A stretch of 34,655 bases of DNA, from contig JAITOS010000051.1 of the NCBI GenBank assembly GCA_031289815.1, forward strand, positions 1-34,655, in the 5' to 3' direction. The notes beneath the pieces were generated by a model, which did no database searches, was not told where the DNA came from, and saw nothing but the letters and a program-made list of their open reading frames with translations. Position 1 is the stretch's first letter, and each line of letters starts with the position of its first letter. Below are positions 15,463 to 24,181 of the stretch, one piece after another. The stretch is from Peptococcaceae bacterium. Its GTDB lineage: Bacteria > Bacillota > Desulfitobacteriia > Desulfitobacteriales > Desulfitobacteriaceae. A program made the translations under genes and the position numbers.

Positions 15463-16206
15463 ATGAGTTTGAATGGAAAGGTGGCCCTGGTCACCGGCGC
15501 GGCGAGAGGATTAGGCAGAGCGATTGCCTTGCAGCTGGCGGCGGCGGGGGCTCAAGTCATGGTGAATTACGCGGGCAGTGAGGATAAGGCTAAAGAGGTC
15601 GTGCGTTTGATTCAGGAGCGGGGCGGAGAAGCGGAGCTGTGTCAGGCGGATATCAGTCAGGCCGCGGACGTCGAGCGGCTGGTAAAAACAGTTATGAACA
15701 AATACGAAAAAATCGATATATTAATTAATAACGCGGGAATTACCAGAGATCGTCTGCTGTTGCGCATGACGGAAGAGGATTGGGACGCAGTTTTAAGCAC
15801 CAATTTAAAAGGGGTTTTTCTCTGTACCAAAGCGGTCAGCAAATCCATGCTGAAACAGCGGTCCGGGGTCATTATCAATATATCGTCTATTGTAGGGATC
15901 AAAGGAAACGCGGGGCAAGCCAATTACGCGGCTGCCAAAGCGGGAGTGATCGGGCTGACCAAAGCAACGGCCAAAGAATTCGCGTCCAGGGGGGTTCGGG
16001 TGAATGCGATTGCTCCAGGGTATATCGCTACGGATATGACGGATATATTACCGGCAGAGATGAAAAATGAAATTCTGAAAGAGATCCCGCTGGGGAAGAT
16101 CGGCGTTCCGGAAGATGTCGCCCAGGCCGTCCTGTTTTTGGTTTCTCCCGCGGGCGCTTATATCACCGGACAAACGCTGAGTATTGACGGTGGCATGTCT
16201 ATTTGA
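15463..16206 (+). CDS. fabG: 3-oxoacyl-ACP reductase
   Basis: FabG reduces beta-ketoacyl-ACP with NADPH. This is a 247-residue short-chain dehydrogenase with the cofactor loop 'VTGAARGLGRAIA', 'INNAGITRD', and the catalytic Ser142, Tyr155 and Lys159 ('ISSIVG', 'NYAAAKAG') at exactly the usual family positions. 'SPAGAYITGQTLSIDGGMSI' is the standard C-terminus. One base separates it from the fabD stop codon, with a good AAAGGAGAG ribosome binding site inside fabD. Confidence 0.98.
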   Translation: MSLNGKVALVTGAARGLGRAIALQLAAAGAQVMVNYAGSEDKAKEVVRLIQERGGEAELCQADISQAADVERLVKTVMNKYEKIDILINNAGITRDRLLLRMTEEDWDAVLSTNLKGVFLCTKAVSKSMLKQRSGVIINISSIVGIKGNAGQANYAAAKAGVIGLTKATAKEFASRGVRVNAIAPGYIATDMTDILPAEMKNEILKEIPLGKIGVPEDVAQAVLFLVSPAGAYITGQTLSIDGGMSI

Positions 16207-16229
16207 TGGAGAGGAGGTGAAGAAGCGGC

Positions 16230-16457
16230 ATGGGAGTTTTTGAAAAGGTAAAAGCGATCGTCGTTGAACAGTTGGGTGTAGATGAGAATGAGGTAACGTT
16301 GGAAACCTCCTTTGAGAGTTTGAATGCGGATTCGCTGGATATTGTCGAATTGGTTATGGCGCTGGAAGAAGAATTTGACCTGGATATACCGGATGATGAA
16401 GCTGAAAAACTCCGGACGATTGGTAATGCGGTAAACTATATTAAAGGAAATCAATAA
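16230..16457 (+). CDS. acpP: Acyl carrier protein
   Basis: ACP carries growing acyl chains on a phosphopantetheine arm. The 75-residue acidic protein has Ser35 in the '[19 protein letters not shown]' helix II motif, where the arm is attached, and starts at ATG 16230 behind GGAGGTGA. It follows fabG by 23 nt. A clear terminator lies just after it, so acpP may be the end of the main fapR transcript and the later genes may depend on read-through. Confidence 0.97.
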   Translation: MGVFEKVKAIVVEQLGVDENEVTLETSFESLNADSLDIVELVMALEEEFDLDIPDDEAEKLRTIGNAVNYIKGNQ

Positions 16458-16463
16458 GACCGG

Positions 16464-16494
16464 AAGTCCCGTAGCTTTTGCGGGACTTTCTTTT
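16464..16494 (+). terminator. Intrinsic terminator inside the lipid gene block
   Basis: AAGTCCCG and CGGGACTT form an eight-base-pair stem with a 9-nt T-rich loop, followed by TCTTTT. It lies between acpP and the FabK paralogue, so it divides the block in two. Downstream genes (FabK paralogue, fabF, rnc, smc) need read-through or a promoter in the 120-nt spacer, where I could not identify a convincing one. Confidence 0.8.
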
Positions 16495-16614
16495 GAAAAA
16501 ACTGCCCTGGGAAGCGACCGGCATGGTTTTTTGCAGGGTGTAGATAGATGAGTCCGGATCCAAGGGTTGGTGTACATAGGGAGATCATAGAGAAGCTGGA
16601 ATGGAGGAAAAAAA

Positions 16615-17583
16615 GTGCGGATTCCTGAACTTCGGATCGCTGATTTGATCGCTAAAATTCCCATTATTCAAGGGGGCATGGCTATTCGTATTTCCCTGGC
16701 GCCGCTCGCCGCGGCGGTGGCTGAAGAAGGAGGGATCGGGTTGATTGCCGGAACCGGGCTTTCGATTGCGGAGTTGGTCGCGGAGATTCGCGAGGCGCGG
16801 CGGCGCACCCAGGGGATCATCGGGGTGAATATCATGTACGCTTCCGGGCAATTTGCGCAGCTGGTGAAGGCGGCCTTTGAGGAAAAAATTGATTTGTTGG
16901 TTTCCGGCGCCGGTTTCTCCAGGGATATGTTTACCTGGGGCAAGGAGTATCAGATCCCGGTGGTACCCATCGTCTCGACCGTTAAACTGGCTAAAATATC
17001 GGAAAAATTAGGCGCGGCGGCGATTATCGTCGAAGGGAAGGAAGCCGGCGGTCATTTGGGGACGGATCGGTCGATGCGGGAGATATTGCCGGAGGTAAAG
17101 CAAAGCGTCGATATCCCGGTGATCGGCGCGGGCGGCGTGGTGAATGGGACGGATGTCGCCGAAGTGTTGGCCCTGGGCGCGGATGGGGTGCAGATGGGAA
17201 CCCGTTTTGCGCTCAGCGAAGAGAGCAGCGCGGCGCCAGCCTGGAAGGAATATCTGCTTCAGGCGCAAGAAGAAGACCATCGCTATATAAAAAGTCCGGT
17301 GGGTTTGCCGGGCAGCGGCGTTCGCAATGCCTTTAGCGACAGGCTGGAGCAGGACGCCGAGGCCTTTAAGCCAACGAGCTGCTCCGGCTGTCTGAAGCAT
17401 TGTCTGCGGAACTTTTGTATTACCGACCGTCTGAATAAAGCGCAGCAAGGAGATATCAAAGAGGGTTTGATTTTTTCCGGCGCTTACTTCTATAAGATCA
17501 AAGAGATCCTGTCGGTACACCGAATCTTTGAAGGGATCAAGAACGAAATGTTGCATTACAGAAAGGGGGCGGACAGCACGTGA
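16615..17583 (+). CDS. FabK-like / nitronate monooxygenase family flavoprotein with Cys cluster
   Basis: The 322-residue protein starts at GTG 16615 and belongs to the same FMN barrel family as FabK: 'IPIIQGGMAIRIS', 'GVNIMYASGQF', 'LVSGAGFSRDM', His147 in 'GKEAGGHLGTD', 'VIGAGGVVNGTD' and 'DGVQMGTRFALSEE'. Unlike FabK it has a C-terminal cysteine cluster Cys256-x2-Cys259-x3-Cys263-x4-Cys268 ('CSGCLKHCLRNFC'), a pattern common in clostridial 'nitropropane dioxygenase' annotations and possibly a metal or iron-sulfur site. It lies between acpP and fabF and overlaps fabF by 4 nt (GTGA), which favours a role in fatty acid metabolism, perhaps a second enoyl reductase. Substrate is unknown. Confidence 0.82.
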   Translation: MRIPELRIADLIAKIPIIQGGMAIRISLAPLAAAVAEEGGIGLIAGTGLSIAELVAEIREARRRTQGIIGVNIMYASGQFAQLVKAAFEEKIDLLVSGAGFSRDMFTWGKEYQIPVVPIVSTVKLAKISEKLGAAAIIVEGKEAGGHLGTDRSMREILPEVKQSVDIPVIGAGGVVNGTDVAEVLALGADGVQMGTRFALSEESSAAPAWKEYLLQAQEEDHRYIKSPVGLPGSGVRNAFSDRLEQDAEAFKPTSCSGCLKHCLRNFCITDRLNKAQQGDIKEGLIFSGAYFYKIKEILSVHRIFEGIKNEMLHYRKGADST

Positions 17584-18836
17584 AAAGGCGCGGCGTGATT
17601 ACCGGCATGGGATGCGTTTCACCGGTGGGCAATAGCATAGAAAAATTCTGGGATAATCTGAATCGGGGGAAATCGGGAATTGGCGCGGTGACGCGGTTTG
17701 ACGTCAGCGACTTGCCCACGAAGGTCGCCGGTGAGATCAAAGATTTTGATCCGGCGCTTTGGCTGGACAGGAAAGAAATCCGCCGGACGGACCGCTTTGA
17801 GCAGCTGGCGGTGGCGGCGGCCAAGATGGCGGTGGAGGACGCCGCTTTGGATCTGGAATCGCTGGATAAAGAACGCGTGGCGACGGTTCTTGGCTGCGGC
17901 GTCGGCGGGGTGACGACCTTTGAAGAACAAAAAGAAGTCTTGATGAATAAAGGCGCCAACCGGGTGAGTCCCTTCTTTATCACCAATCTGATCATTAACA
18001 TGGCGGCGGGCAACGTTTCGATTGCCTTGGGGCTGCAAGGGCCGAGCCTGACCATCGTTACCGCTTGCGCCTCGGCGACCAACGCCATCGGGGAGGCGCT
18101 GCGTCTCATTCAGCGCGGCGAGGCGGACGTCGTCCTGTGCGGCGGCGCCGAAGCGCCGATCACCCCCTTGGCCTTTGCCGGTTTTTGCGCTATCAAAGCG
18201 ATGTCAACGGAGAAAGACGATCTGGCGGCGGCGTGCCGACCCTTCGACGCCCGACGCAGCGGCTTTGTTATGTCGGAAGGGGCGGGCGTTCTCGTTTTGG
18301 AAGCGGAAGAACACGCGCAACGGCGCAACGCCAGGATCTACGCGGAATTGGTGGGATATGGCTGTACGTCGGACGCCTTCCATATTACGAATCCGGCGCC
18401 CGGCGGTCTGGGGGCGGCCAGGGCGATGAGCCTGGCCCTGAAAGACGCCGGTTTACAGGCCAAAGACGTTTCGTATATCAATGCCCACGGCACCGGCACG
18501 GAAGCGAATGACGCCTGCGAGACGAAAGCGATCAAAATGGTTTTTGCCGAAGACGCTTATCGGACGCCTGTCAGCTCCACGAAATCGATGACGGGGCATC
18601 TGATGGGGGCGGCGGGCGCGATTGAAGCGATTGTGTGCAGCTTGGCCATCCAGAACGGCCTTATTCCGCCGACGATCAACTATGGAGAAAAGGATCCGGT
18701 CTGTGATTTGGATTATGTAGCGAATATCTCCCGTCGGCAGGAGGTAAAGGTAGCCATGTCGAATTCATTAGGGTTTGGCGGGCATAATGCCACGATCATA
18801 CTGGCAAAATATGAACAAGAGGGCGGACAGTCGTGA
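17580..18836 (+). CDS. fabF: Beta-ketoacyl-ACP synthase II
   Basis: FabF performs the elongating condensations with malonyl-ACP. The 418-residue protein has the catalytic Cys163 ('VTACASATNAIGEA'), His303 ('NAHGTGTEAND') and His340 ('SMTGHLMGAAGA') at the same positions as E. coli FabF. It starts at a GTG that overlaps the preceding stop (GTGA) and ends in the same way into rnc, so it is translationally coupled on both sides. Confidence 0.98.
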   Translation: MKRRGVITGMGCVSPVGNSIEKFWDNLNRGKSGIGAVTRFDVSDLPTKVAGEIKDFDPALWLDRKEIRRTDRFEQLAVAAAKMAVEDAALDLESLDKERVATVLGCGVGGVTTFEEQKEVLMNKGANRVSPFFITNLIINMAAGNVSIALGLQGPSLTIVTACASATNAIGEALRLIQRGEADVVLCGGAEAPITPLAFAGFCAIKAMSTEKDDLAAACRPFDARRSGFVMSEGAGVLVLEAEEHAQRRNARIYAELVGYGCTSDAFHITNPAPGGLGAARAMSLALKDAGLQAKDVSYINAHGTGTEANDACETKAIKMVFAEDAYRTPVSSTKSMTGHLMGAAGAIEAIVCSLAIQNGLIPPTINYGEKDPVCDLDYVANISRRQEVKVAMSNSLGFGGHNATIILAKYEQEGGQS

Positions 18837-19597
18837 GAAAAAAACGGGTTGAACGCTTGGGGAAATATATGAAATCGGGGCAGGAAATGAATATTCGTTT
18901 GCGAAAACCCGGCTATCAGCTGGCAAAACGGCTGGAATTGGGGAACGGTCCCAATCGCTTGCTGGCGATGGCCTTGACGCATCCTTCTTATATGTTTGAA
19001 CATCCGGAAAAAGGGCAGGAAAACAATCAGCGGCTGGAATTTCTGGGAGACGCTATCCTGGATTTTTTGGTGGCTGAATATTTGTATTTAACTTATCCCG
19101 GTCGTTTGGAAGGGGAATTGACCAAAATGCGGGCGGCGGTCGTCAATGAGATTACGCTGGCGAAGGTAGCCCGGAGTATTGAGCTGGGGGACGAGCTGCT
19201 GCTGGGACGGGGAGAGCAATTATCGGGCGGACGGGAGCGCCCCTCCATTTTGGCCGACGCCTGGGAAGCGGTCATCGGCGCGGTGTATCTCCAGTACGGC
19301 TTACAGGAAGCTCGGCGCGTGATTCTGGAACAATTGAAACCGTATATCGAGGAGATTGCCCAGGGAAATTACGGAGATTACAAAACCCAGCTTCAGGAAG
19401 ATATGCAGCGCCGGGGGATCGAAGTCCAATATCAGATTCTGGCGGAAGAGGGGCCGGATCATAATAAACGCTTTACCGCCGGAGTATTCTTGCAGGATCA
19501 TTTAAAGGAAAAAGGCGAAGGCCGGACGAAGAAGGAAGCGGAACAGAATGCGGCTCAGCGCGTGTTAGAAAACTGGGGGAGGGAGAAAGATGGGTAA
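18833..19597 (+). CDS. rnc: Ribonuclease III
   Basis: RNase III cuts double-stranded RNA, processing rRNA precursors and degrading sense-antisense duplexes. The protein is about 254 residues from GTG 18833, which overlaps fabF by 4 nt; an internal ATG at 18869 could give a shorter form. The catalytic signature 'NQRLEFLGDAILDFLVAEY' (Glu69, Asp73) and the second acidic box 'ILADAWEAVIGAVYLQYG' are intact, followed by a double-stranded RNA binding domain (about 180-250, 'DYKTQLQEDMQRRG' to 'GRTKKEAEQNAAQRVLE'). The order rnc-smc-ftsY is widespread in Firmicutes. Confidence 0.97.
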   Translation: MRKKRVERLGKYMKSGQEMNIRLRKPGYQLAKRLELGNGPNRLLAMALTHPSYMFEHPEKGQENNQRLEFLGDAILDFLVAEYLYLTYPGRLEGELTKMRAAVVNEITLAKVARSIELGDELLLGRGEQLSGGRERPSILADAWEAVIGAVYLQYGLQEARRVILEQLKPYIEEIAQGNYGDYKTQLQEDMQRRGIEVQYQILAEEGPDHNKRFTAGVFLQDHLKEKGEGRTKKEAEQNAAQRVLENWGREKDG

Positions 19598-22500
19598 AGA
19601 CCAGAACTCTCCCGTTTTTTTAAAATCGATTCATATTCAAGGATTTAAATCCTTTGCCGATAAAGTGAAATTTGAATTAGGCCAGGGCTTGTGCGTGATT
19701 GTCGGGCCGAACGGCAGCGGCAAAAGCAATATCGCGGACGCCATACGCTGGGTGGTGGGCGAGCAAAGCGCGAAATCCTTGCGCGGCGCCAAAATGGAAG
19801 ACGTCATCTTTGCCGGCAGCGCCGAACGCTCTCCCATCGGCATGGCGGAAGTGTCCTTGATCTTTGACAACGCTACCGGTATTTTTCCCTTGGAGTATGA
19901 AGAGATCAGCATCACGCGGCGCGTCTATCGTGACGGCGAGGGAGAATACTATCTCAACCGGGTTCCCTGCCGCCTGAAAGATATCCACGAGCTCTTTATG
20001 GACACGGGGGCCGGGAAGGAAGGGTTTTCCATCATCGGTCAGGGGCGCGTGGAAGAGATGCTCAGCGCCAAAGCGGAAGACCGCCGGCAATTGATTGAAG
20101 AAGCGGCGGGGATCACGAAGTATCGGGTGCGCAAAAAGGAAACCGTAAAGAAAATGGAGGATACGGACCGGAATTTACAGCGGTTGGCGGATATCCTGAC
20201 GGAGCTGGAAACGCAGCTGGAACCGCTGGCCCTTCAGGCGGAAACCGCCAGTCGCTGGCTGGAGCTGAACAGGGAGCAAAGACAGTTGGAAATCCAGGCG
20301 GTGGTGCAGGAATTGACCGTGGTTGATCAGCGTTTGACCTCCCTGCGCAGTCAGGCGGAAACCTTTGAAAGCGATTGGGCGCAAGGGGTATCGCTCTTAT
20401 CCGGTGAAGAAACGAACTGCGCGCAAATAAAACAGCGGCTGCTCCTGTTAGAAGAAAAGATTCAGCTGAAAAAAGAACAGGTTCATCAAGCGGAGCAGGA
20501 TTGCGCGGATCACTTGCATCAGATCACCCTGCGGGAAGAACGGATCCGTTATCGCCAAGAAGAGATCGCCCGTTTACAGAATGAAACGGCTGAAATAGAA
20601 AGCAAGCAGGGGGCCGCGGCAACCCGCATCCAGACCTGGAAGGAAAGATACGCGCTGATCCGGCAAACCTTGGCCGAAGAAAAAAACGAGCTGGAAACGC
20701 GGGAAAAAGAAATGCTTGCCGTCCAGGCCGAAAGAGACGATCCGGAAGAACAGGAGCGCTTGAAGGCCGGGGTGTTTAACGCCCTGGCGGAACAGACGGA
20801 CGCTTCCAACGCCTTGACGGGCTGGCGGCACCGTTTAGATTCTCTGGACAATCAAAGGGAACTGAATGAGAAAGAGCGCGCGGAAAAGGAACTGGCAGTC
20901 CGGCGGCTGAGTGACGCGCTGCAACAGGAGAACGCGCGTCTGGGAGACTTGGAAACGCAGAGACTGGAGCTGGAAAACGAGCGTCAACGCGGCCAGACCC
21001 GGTTGTTGGCGCTGGAACAGCAGGAACAAAAGACGGCGGCCTCTTTGGCGGCGTCTCAGCGGCGTCTGGAAGAGGTCAAGGCCAAGCGGAAAGCCTTGCA
21101 GGCATTGAATGATTCCCTGGAAGGATATCAGCGCGGCGTGCGGGAGGTCATCCAGGCGAAACGAAAAGGCGCGGCGGAGCTTAACGGTTTATGCGGCACG
21201 GCGGCTGAATTGATCCGGGTAAAACAAATCTATGAATTGGCGATCGAAACCGCAGTGGGCGGCGGCTTGCAAAATATCGTAGCTCAGGATGAGAGCGCGG
21301 CGAAAAAGGCTATCCGTTATCTGAAACAACATCAATTGGGCCGGGCGACTTTCCTGCCCTTGGATGTGATTCGGGCGGAACGGTTTCGTTATCCGGCGGA
21401 GCTGGAGAAGGTCGCGGGTTTTATTGGGCTGGCGGTGGATTTGGTTGACTTTGACGAAAAATATCGTCCGGCAATGGAATATCTTTTTGGCCGCATTCTG
21501 GTCGTGGAGGGGATGGATACGGCGACGGCAGTCGCTCAGCGGACGGGATACAGAGTGAGAGTGGTCACGCTGGAGGGAGATCAGGTCAATATCGGCGGTT
21601 CCTTAACCGGCGGCAGTTCCCAACAGCACAGAGGGCATCTATTGGGCCGAACCAGAGAAATCGAGGAATTGGCCGCAGAAATGAAACGTTTACAAGCGGA
21701 AGAGCTGCAACAGAGCGAACAGCTGGAGGCGCTGTCTAAACAAAAGCGAGAAAAGATTGTCCGGAAACAGGAAAACGAAATGGCCGATGTCCGGATTCGG
21801 GAACAGGAAGCCCAGGCAAAGGCCGCGATTGCCCAGTACGAAGGCCAAAGAAAACGCGGGCAAGAGGAAGCCGTCTTTCAACAACTGAAACAGCAGGAGC
21901 TGCAAGAAAATGAGCAGGAGCTGCGGCTGAACATAGAAAAAGCGATAGAAACCTTGCGCCAGCGCGAGGGCGGGGCGGCGGCGGCGCGCGAGGCGCTGGA
22001 AAAGAAGGAATTGGCCGTCAAAGCGGCGTCGGTGGTATTCGATGAGCTTTCGGAAAAATTGACGCGCTATAAGGTATCCGTAGCCAAGCTGGAACAAGAA
22101 CAAACCCAGACGTCCATGATGTTAGAACAAGAGAACCTTCAGGGACAGGAATTGGGGAGGGAAATAGCGGAGAAAAAAGAAGCCCTCCGGAGCGGCCAAC
22201 AAGCTCTCGCCGCTGATATGACGGAAGCGGAGTCCTGGCGAAACCGGCGTCTGAGCAAAGAAGCGGAAAAGTCGGGGCACCTGTTGGAGCTGGATCAACA
22301 CCGGAGCCAAAAGAATGAATGGGAGACGGAGCTGACGGAAGCGGATCTCCGCCTCAATGAGTTTCGCCGCGCCGTACAGGAGACGGAGCAGAAGAAGCAT
22401 CAGCATGAATTGAACCTGGTGCGCCTGGAAGCGGACTGGGACAACGGGCTGATCCGGCTGGCAGAGGAATTTGGGTTGCAATGGACGGAAACGGAGCCTT

Positions 22501-23189
22501 TCCGGAGCTCGCTGGCGCGGGCGGCCCTGACCGAAAAGGCGGCTCGGATTAAAAACGAGATTGAGGCGCTGGGGCCGGTGAATCAGGCGGCGATAGAAGA
22601 GTATCCGAAATTAGCGGAGCGCTATGAATTCCTGTGCGAACAGCGTCAGGATTTACTGGACGCCAGAGAGAAGCTGCAATCGCTCATCGGTGAGTTGGAT
22701 CAGCAGATGTGCGAAAGGTTTGCCGCCGGGTTCGCGGCGGTTAATGAGGCTTTTCAAAGCGTGTTCAGAGAGTTGTTTAACGGCGGACAGGCCGAACTGC
22801 GCTTGCTGCATCCGGAAGACCTGCTCTCTACCGGGGTGGAAATCATCGCCCAGCCGCCGGGGAAAAAGCTGCAATGGCTGTCGCTGCTATCGGGCGGCGA
22901 AAAGGCGCTCACGGCCATCGCTTTGATTTTTGCCTTACTGCGGGTGAAACCCAGCCCGTTTTGTATTTTGGATGAGATCGAGGCTTCCCTGGACGACGCC
23001 AACGTCCGCCGTTTTGCGACGTATCTGCAACAACTGTCCGGGGCTACGCAGTTTATTGTCATCTCCCATCGCAAGGGGACGATGGCGGAAGCGGACGTGC
23101 TGTACGGCGTCAGTATGGAGCAGTCGGGGACGTCAAGGCTGTTGACCGTTTCCATGGAGGGCGGATCTCAAGAGCGGTTGCTGCTTTAA
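19590..23189 (+). CDS. smc: Chromosome segregation SMC ATPase
   Basis: SMC, with ScpA and ScpB, forms the bacterial condensin that organises and separates chromosomes. The 1199-residue protein has the Walker A motif at 39-46 ('GPNGSGKS'), long coiled coils (about 170-510 and 660-1020), a hinge domain (about 520-650, ending with 'GDQVNIGGSLTGGS'), the ABC signature near 1101 ('LSGGEKALTAIAL') and Walker B near 1128 ('FCILDEIEASLDDANV'). All ATPase parts are intact. It overlaps rnc by 8 nt. Length is typical (B. subtilis 1186). Confidence 0.98.
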   Translation: MGKDQNSPVFLKSIHIQGFKSFADKVKFELGQGLCVIVGPNGSGKSNIADAIRWVVGEQSAKSLRGAKMEDVIFAGSAERSPIGMAEVSLIFDNATGIFPLEYEEISITRRVYRDGEGEYYLNRVPCRLKDIHELFMDTGAGKEGFSIIGQGRVEEMLSAKAEDRRQLIEEAAGITKYRVRKKETVKKMEDTDRNLQRLADILTELETQLEPLALQAETASRWLELNREQRQLEIQAVVQELTVVDQRLTSLRSQAETFESDWAQGVSLLSGEETNCAQIKQRLLLLEEKIQLKKEQVHQAEQDCADHLHQITLREERIRYRQEEIARLQNETAEIESKQGAAATRIQTWKERYALIRQTLAEEKNELETREKEMLAVQAERDDPEEQERLKAGVFNALAEQTDASNALTGWRHRLDSLDNQRELNEKERAEKELAVRRLSDALQQENARLGDLETQRLELENERQRGQTRLLALEQQEQKTAASLAASQRRLEEVKAKRKALQALNDSLEGYQRGVREVIQAKRKGAAELNGLCGTAAELIRVKQIYELAIETAVGGGLQNIVAQDESAAKKAIRYLKQHQLGRATFLPLDVIRAERFRYPAELEKVAGFIGLAVDLVDFDEKYRPAMEYLFGRILVVEGMDTATAVAQRTGYRVRVVTLEGDQVNIGGSLTGGSSQQHRGHLLGRTREIEELAAEMKRLQAEELQQSEQLEALSKQKREKIVRKQENEMADVRIREQEAQAKAAIAQYEGQRKRGQEEAVFQQLKQQELQENEQELRLNIEKAIETLRQREGGAAAAREALEKKELAVKAASVVFDELSEKLTRYKVSVAKLEQEQTQTSMMLEQENLQGQELGREIAEKKEALRSGQQALAADMTEAESWRNRRLSKEAEKSGHLLELDQHRSQKNEWETELTEADLRLNEFRRAVQETEQKKHQHELNLVRLEADWDNGLIRLAEEFGLQWTETEPFRSSLARAALTEKAARIKNEIEALGPVNQAAIEEYPKLAERYEFLCEQRQDLLDAREKLQSLIGELDQQMCERFAAGFAAVNEAFQSVFRELFNGGQAELRLLHPEDLLSTGVEIIAQPPGKKLQWLSLLSGGEKALTAIALIFALLRVKPSPFCILDEIEASLDDANVRRFATYLQQLSGATQFIVISHRKGTMAEADVLYGVSMEQSGTSRLLTVSMEGGSQERLLL

Positions 23190-23242
23190 TTTCCCTTATC
23201 AGGCGCAACTATGCTAAAATGACCTCAAAAGGAGGAACCAAA

Positions 23243-24181
23243 GTGGCGGGATTTTTTTCACAACTGAAGCAAGGATTAAGCAAGACCAGACAAAATTTTA
23301 TGGATAAAGTGAGCCAGGTATTGACCGGCAGAGAGAAGATCGACGAAGACTTATATGACGAATTGGAAGAACTGCTGATCCGCTCGGACATCGGCGTGAA
23401 GACGGCGACGGATTTGGTCGCCGGTTTGCGGCGGGAAGTGAAAGAGCGGAAGCTGACGCAGGCGGAAGAGCTTCGCGAAGTCTTGCGTGAGCTGATCGCC
23501 GGGATATTGGAAAAGGGCAATCCTCCTCCGTTGTCGGCGGCGGGAATGCAGGTGATCCTGACCGTCGGCGTGAATGGCGTTGGCAAGACGACGACGATTG
23601 GGAAATTAGCGCATTGGTTCACGCGCCGGGAACAGCGGGTCTTATTGGCGGCGGGCGATACTTTTCGGGCGGCGGCGATTGACCAGCTGGAGATTTGGGG
23701 ACAGCGTTCCGGGGTGGAAGTGATTAAACAAGCGGAAGGCGCGGATCCGGCGGCTGTGGTCTATGACGCGATGCAGGCGGCGAAGTCCCGCCAGGTGGAT
23801 GTGCTTTTAATCGATACGGCGGGCCGTTTACACAATAAAGTGAACCTGATGGAGGAATTGCGCAAGATAAAGAAAGTGATTGCCAGGGAGATTCCCGAAG
23901 CGCCGCACGAGGTCTTATTGGTTCTGGACGCGACGACCGGGCAGAATGCTTTGCAACAGGCGAAGCTCTTTCAAGAGGTTGCCGGCGTGACCGGTATTGT
24001 TCTGACGAAATTGGACGGAACGGCCAAGGGCGGCGTGGTGCTCGGTATTCAGGGAGAGACGGGGATTCCGGTGAAATGGATCGGGATTGGCGAAGGCGCG
24101 GACGATTTACGGCCTTTTGTGGCGGCTGATTTTGCGGCGGCTCTGTTTGACGGCAATGAAGGAGAGGAGGCGGAGGTCTGA
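23243..24181 (+). CDS. ftsY: Signal recognition particle receptor FtsY
   Basis: FtsY is the membrane-associated SRP GTPase that receives ribosome-nascent chain complexes from Ffh. The track's ATG 23219 lies before the ribosome binding site; GTG 23243 behind AAAGGAGGAACC is the better start and gives 312 residues with the usual short N-terminus. The NG domain is complete: P-loop near 109 ('GVNGVGKTTTIGKL'), 'AGDTFRAAAIDQLE', 'DTAGRLHNKVNLMEEL' and 'TKLDGTAKGGVVLGI'. There is no long acidic A domain. Its stop codon TGA overlaps the apparent CTG start of the next gene, tying FtsY to a salvage operon. Confidence 0.97.
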   Translation: MAGFFSQLKQGLSKTRQNFMDKVSQVLTGREKIDEDLYDELEELLIRSDIGVKTATDLVAGLRREVKERKLTQAEELREVLRELIAGILEKGNPPPLSAAGMQVILTVGVNGVGKTTTIGKLAHWFTRREQRVLLAAGDTFRAAAIDQLEIWGQRSGVEVIKQAEGADPAAVVYDAMQAAKSRQVDVLLIDTAGRLHNKVNLMEELRKIKKVIAREIPEAPHEVLLVLDATTGQNALQQAKLFQEVAGVTGIVLTKLDGTAKGGVVLGIQGETGIPVKWIGIGEGADDLRPFVAADFAAALFDGNEGEEAEV

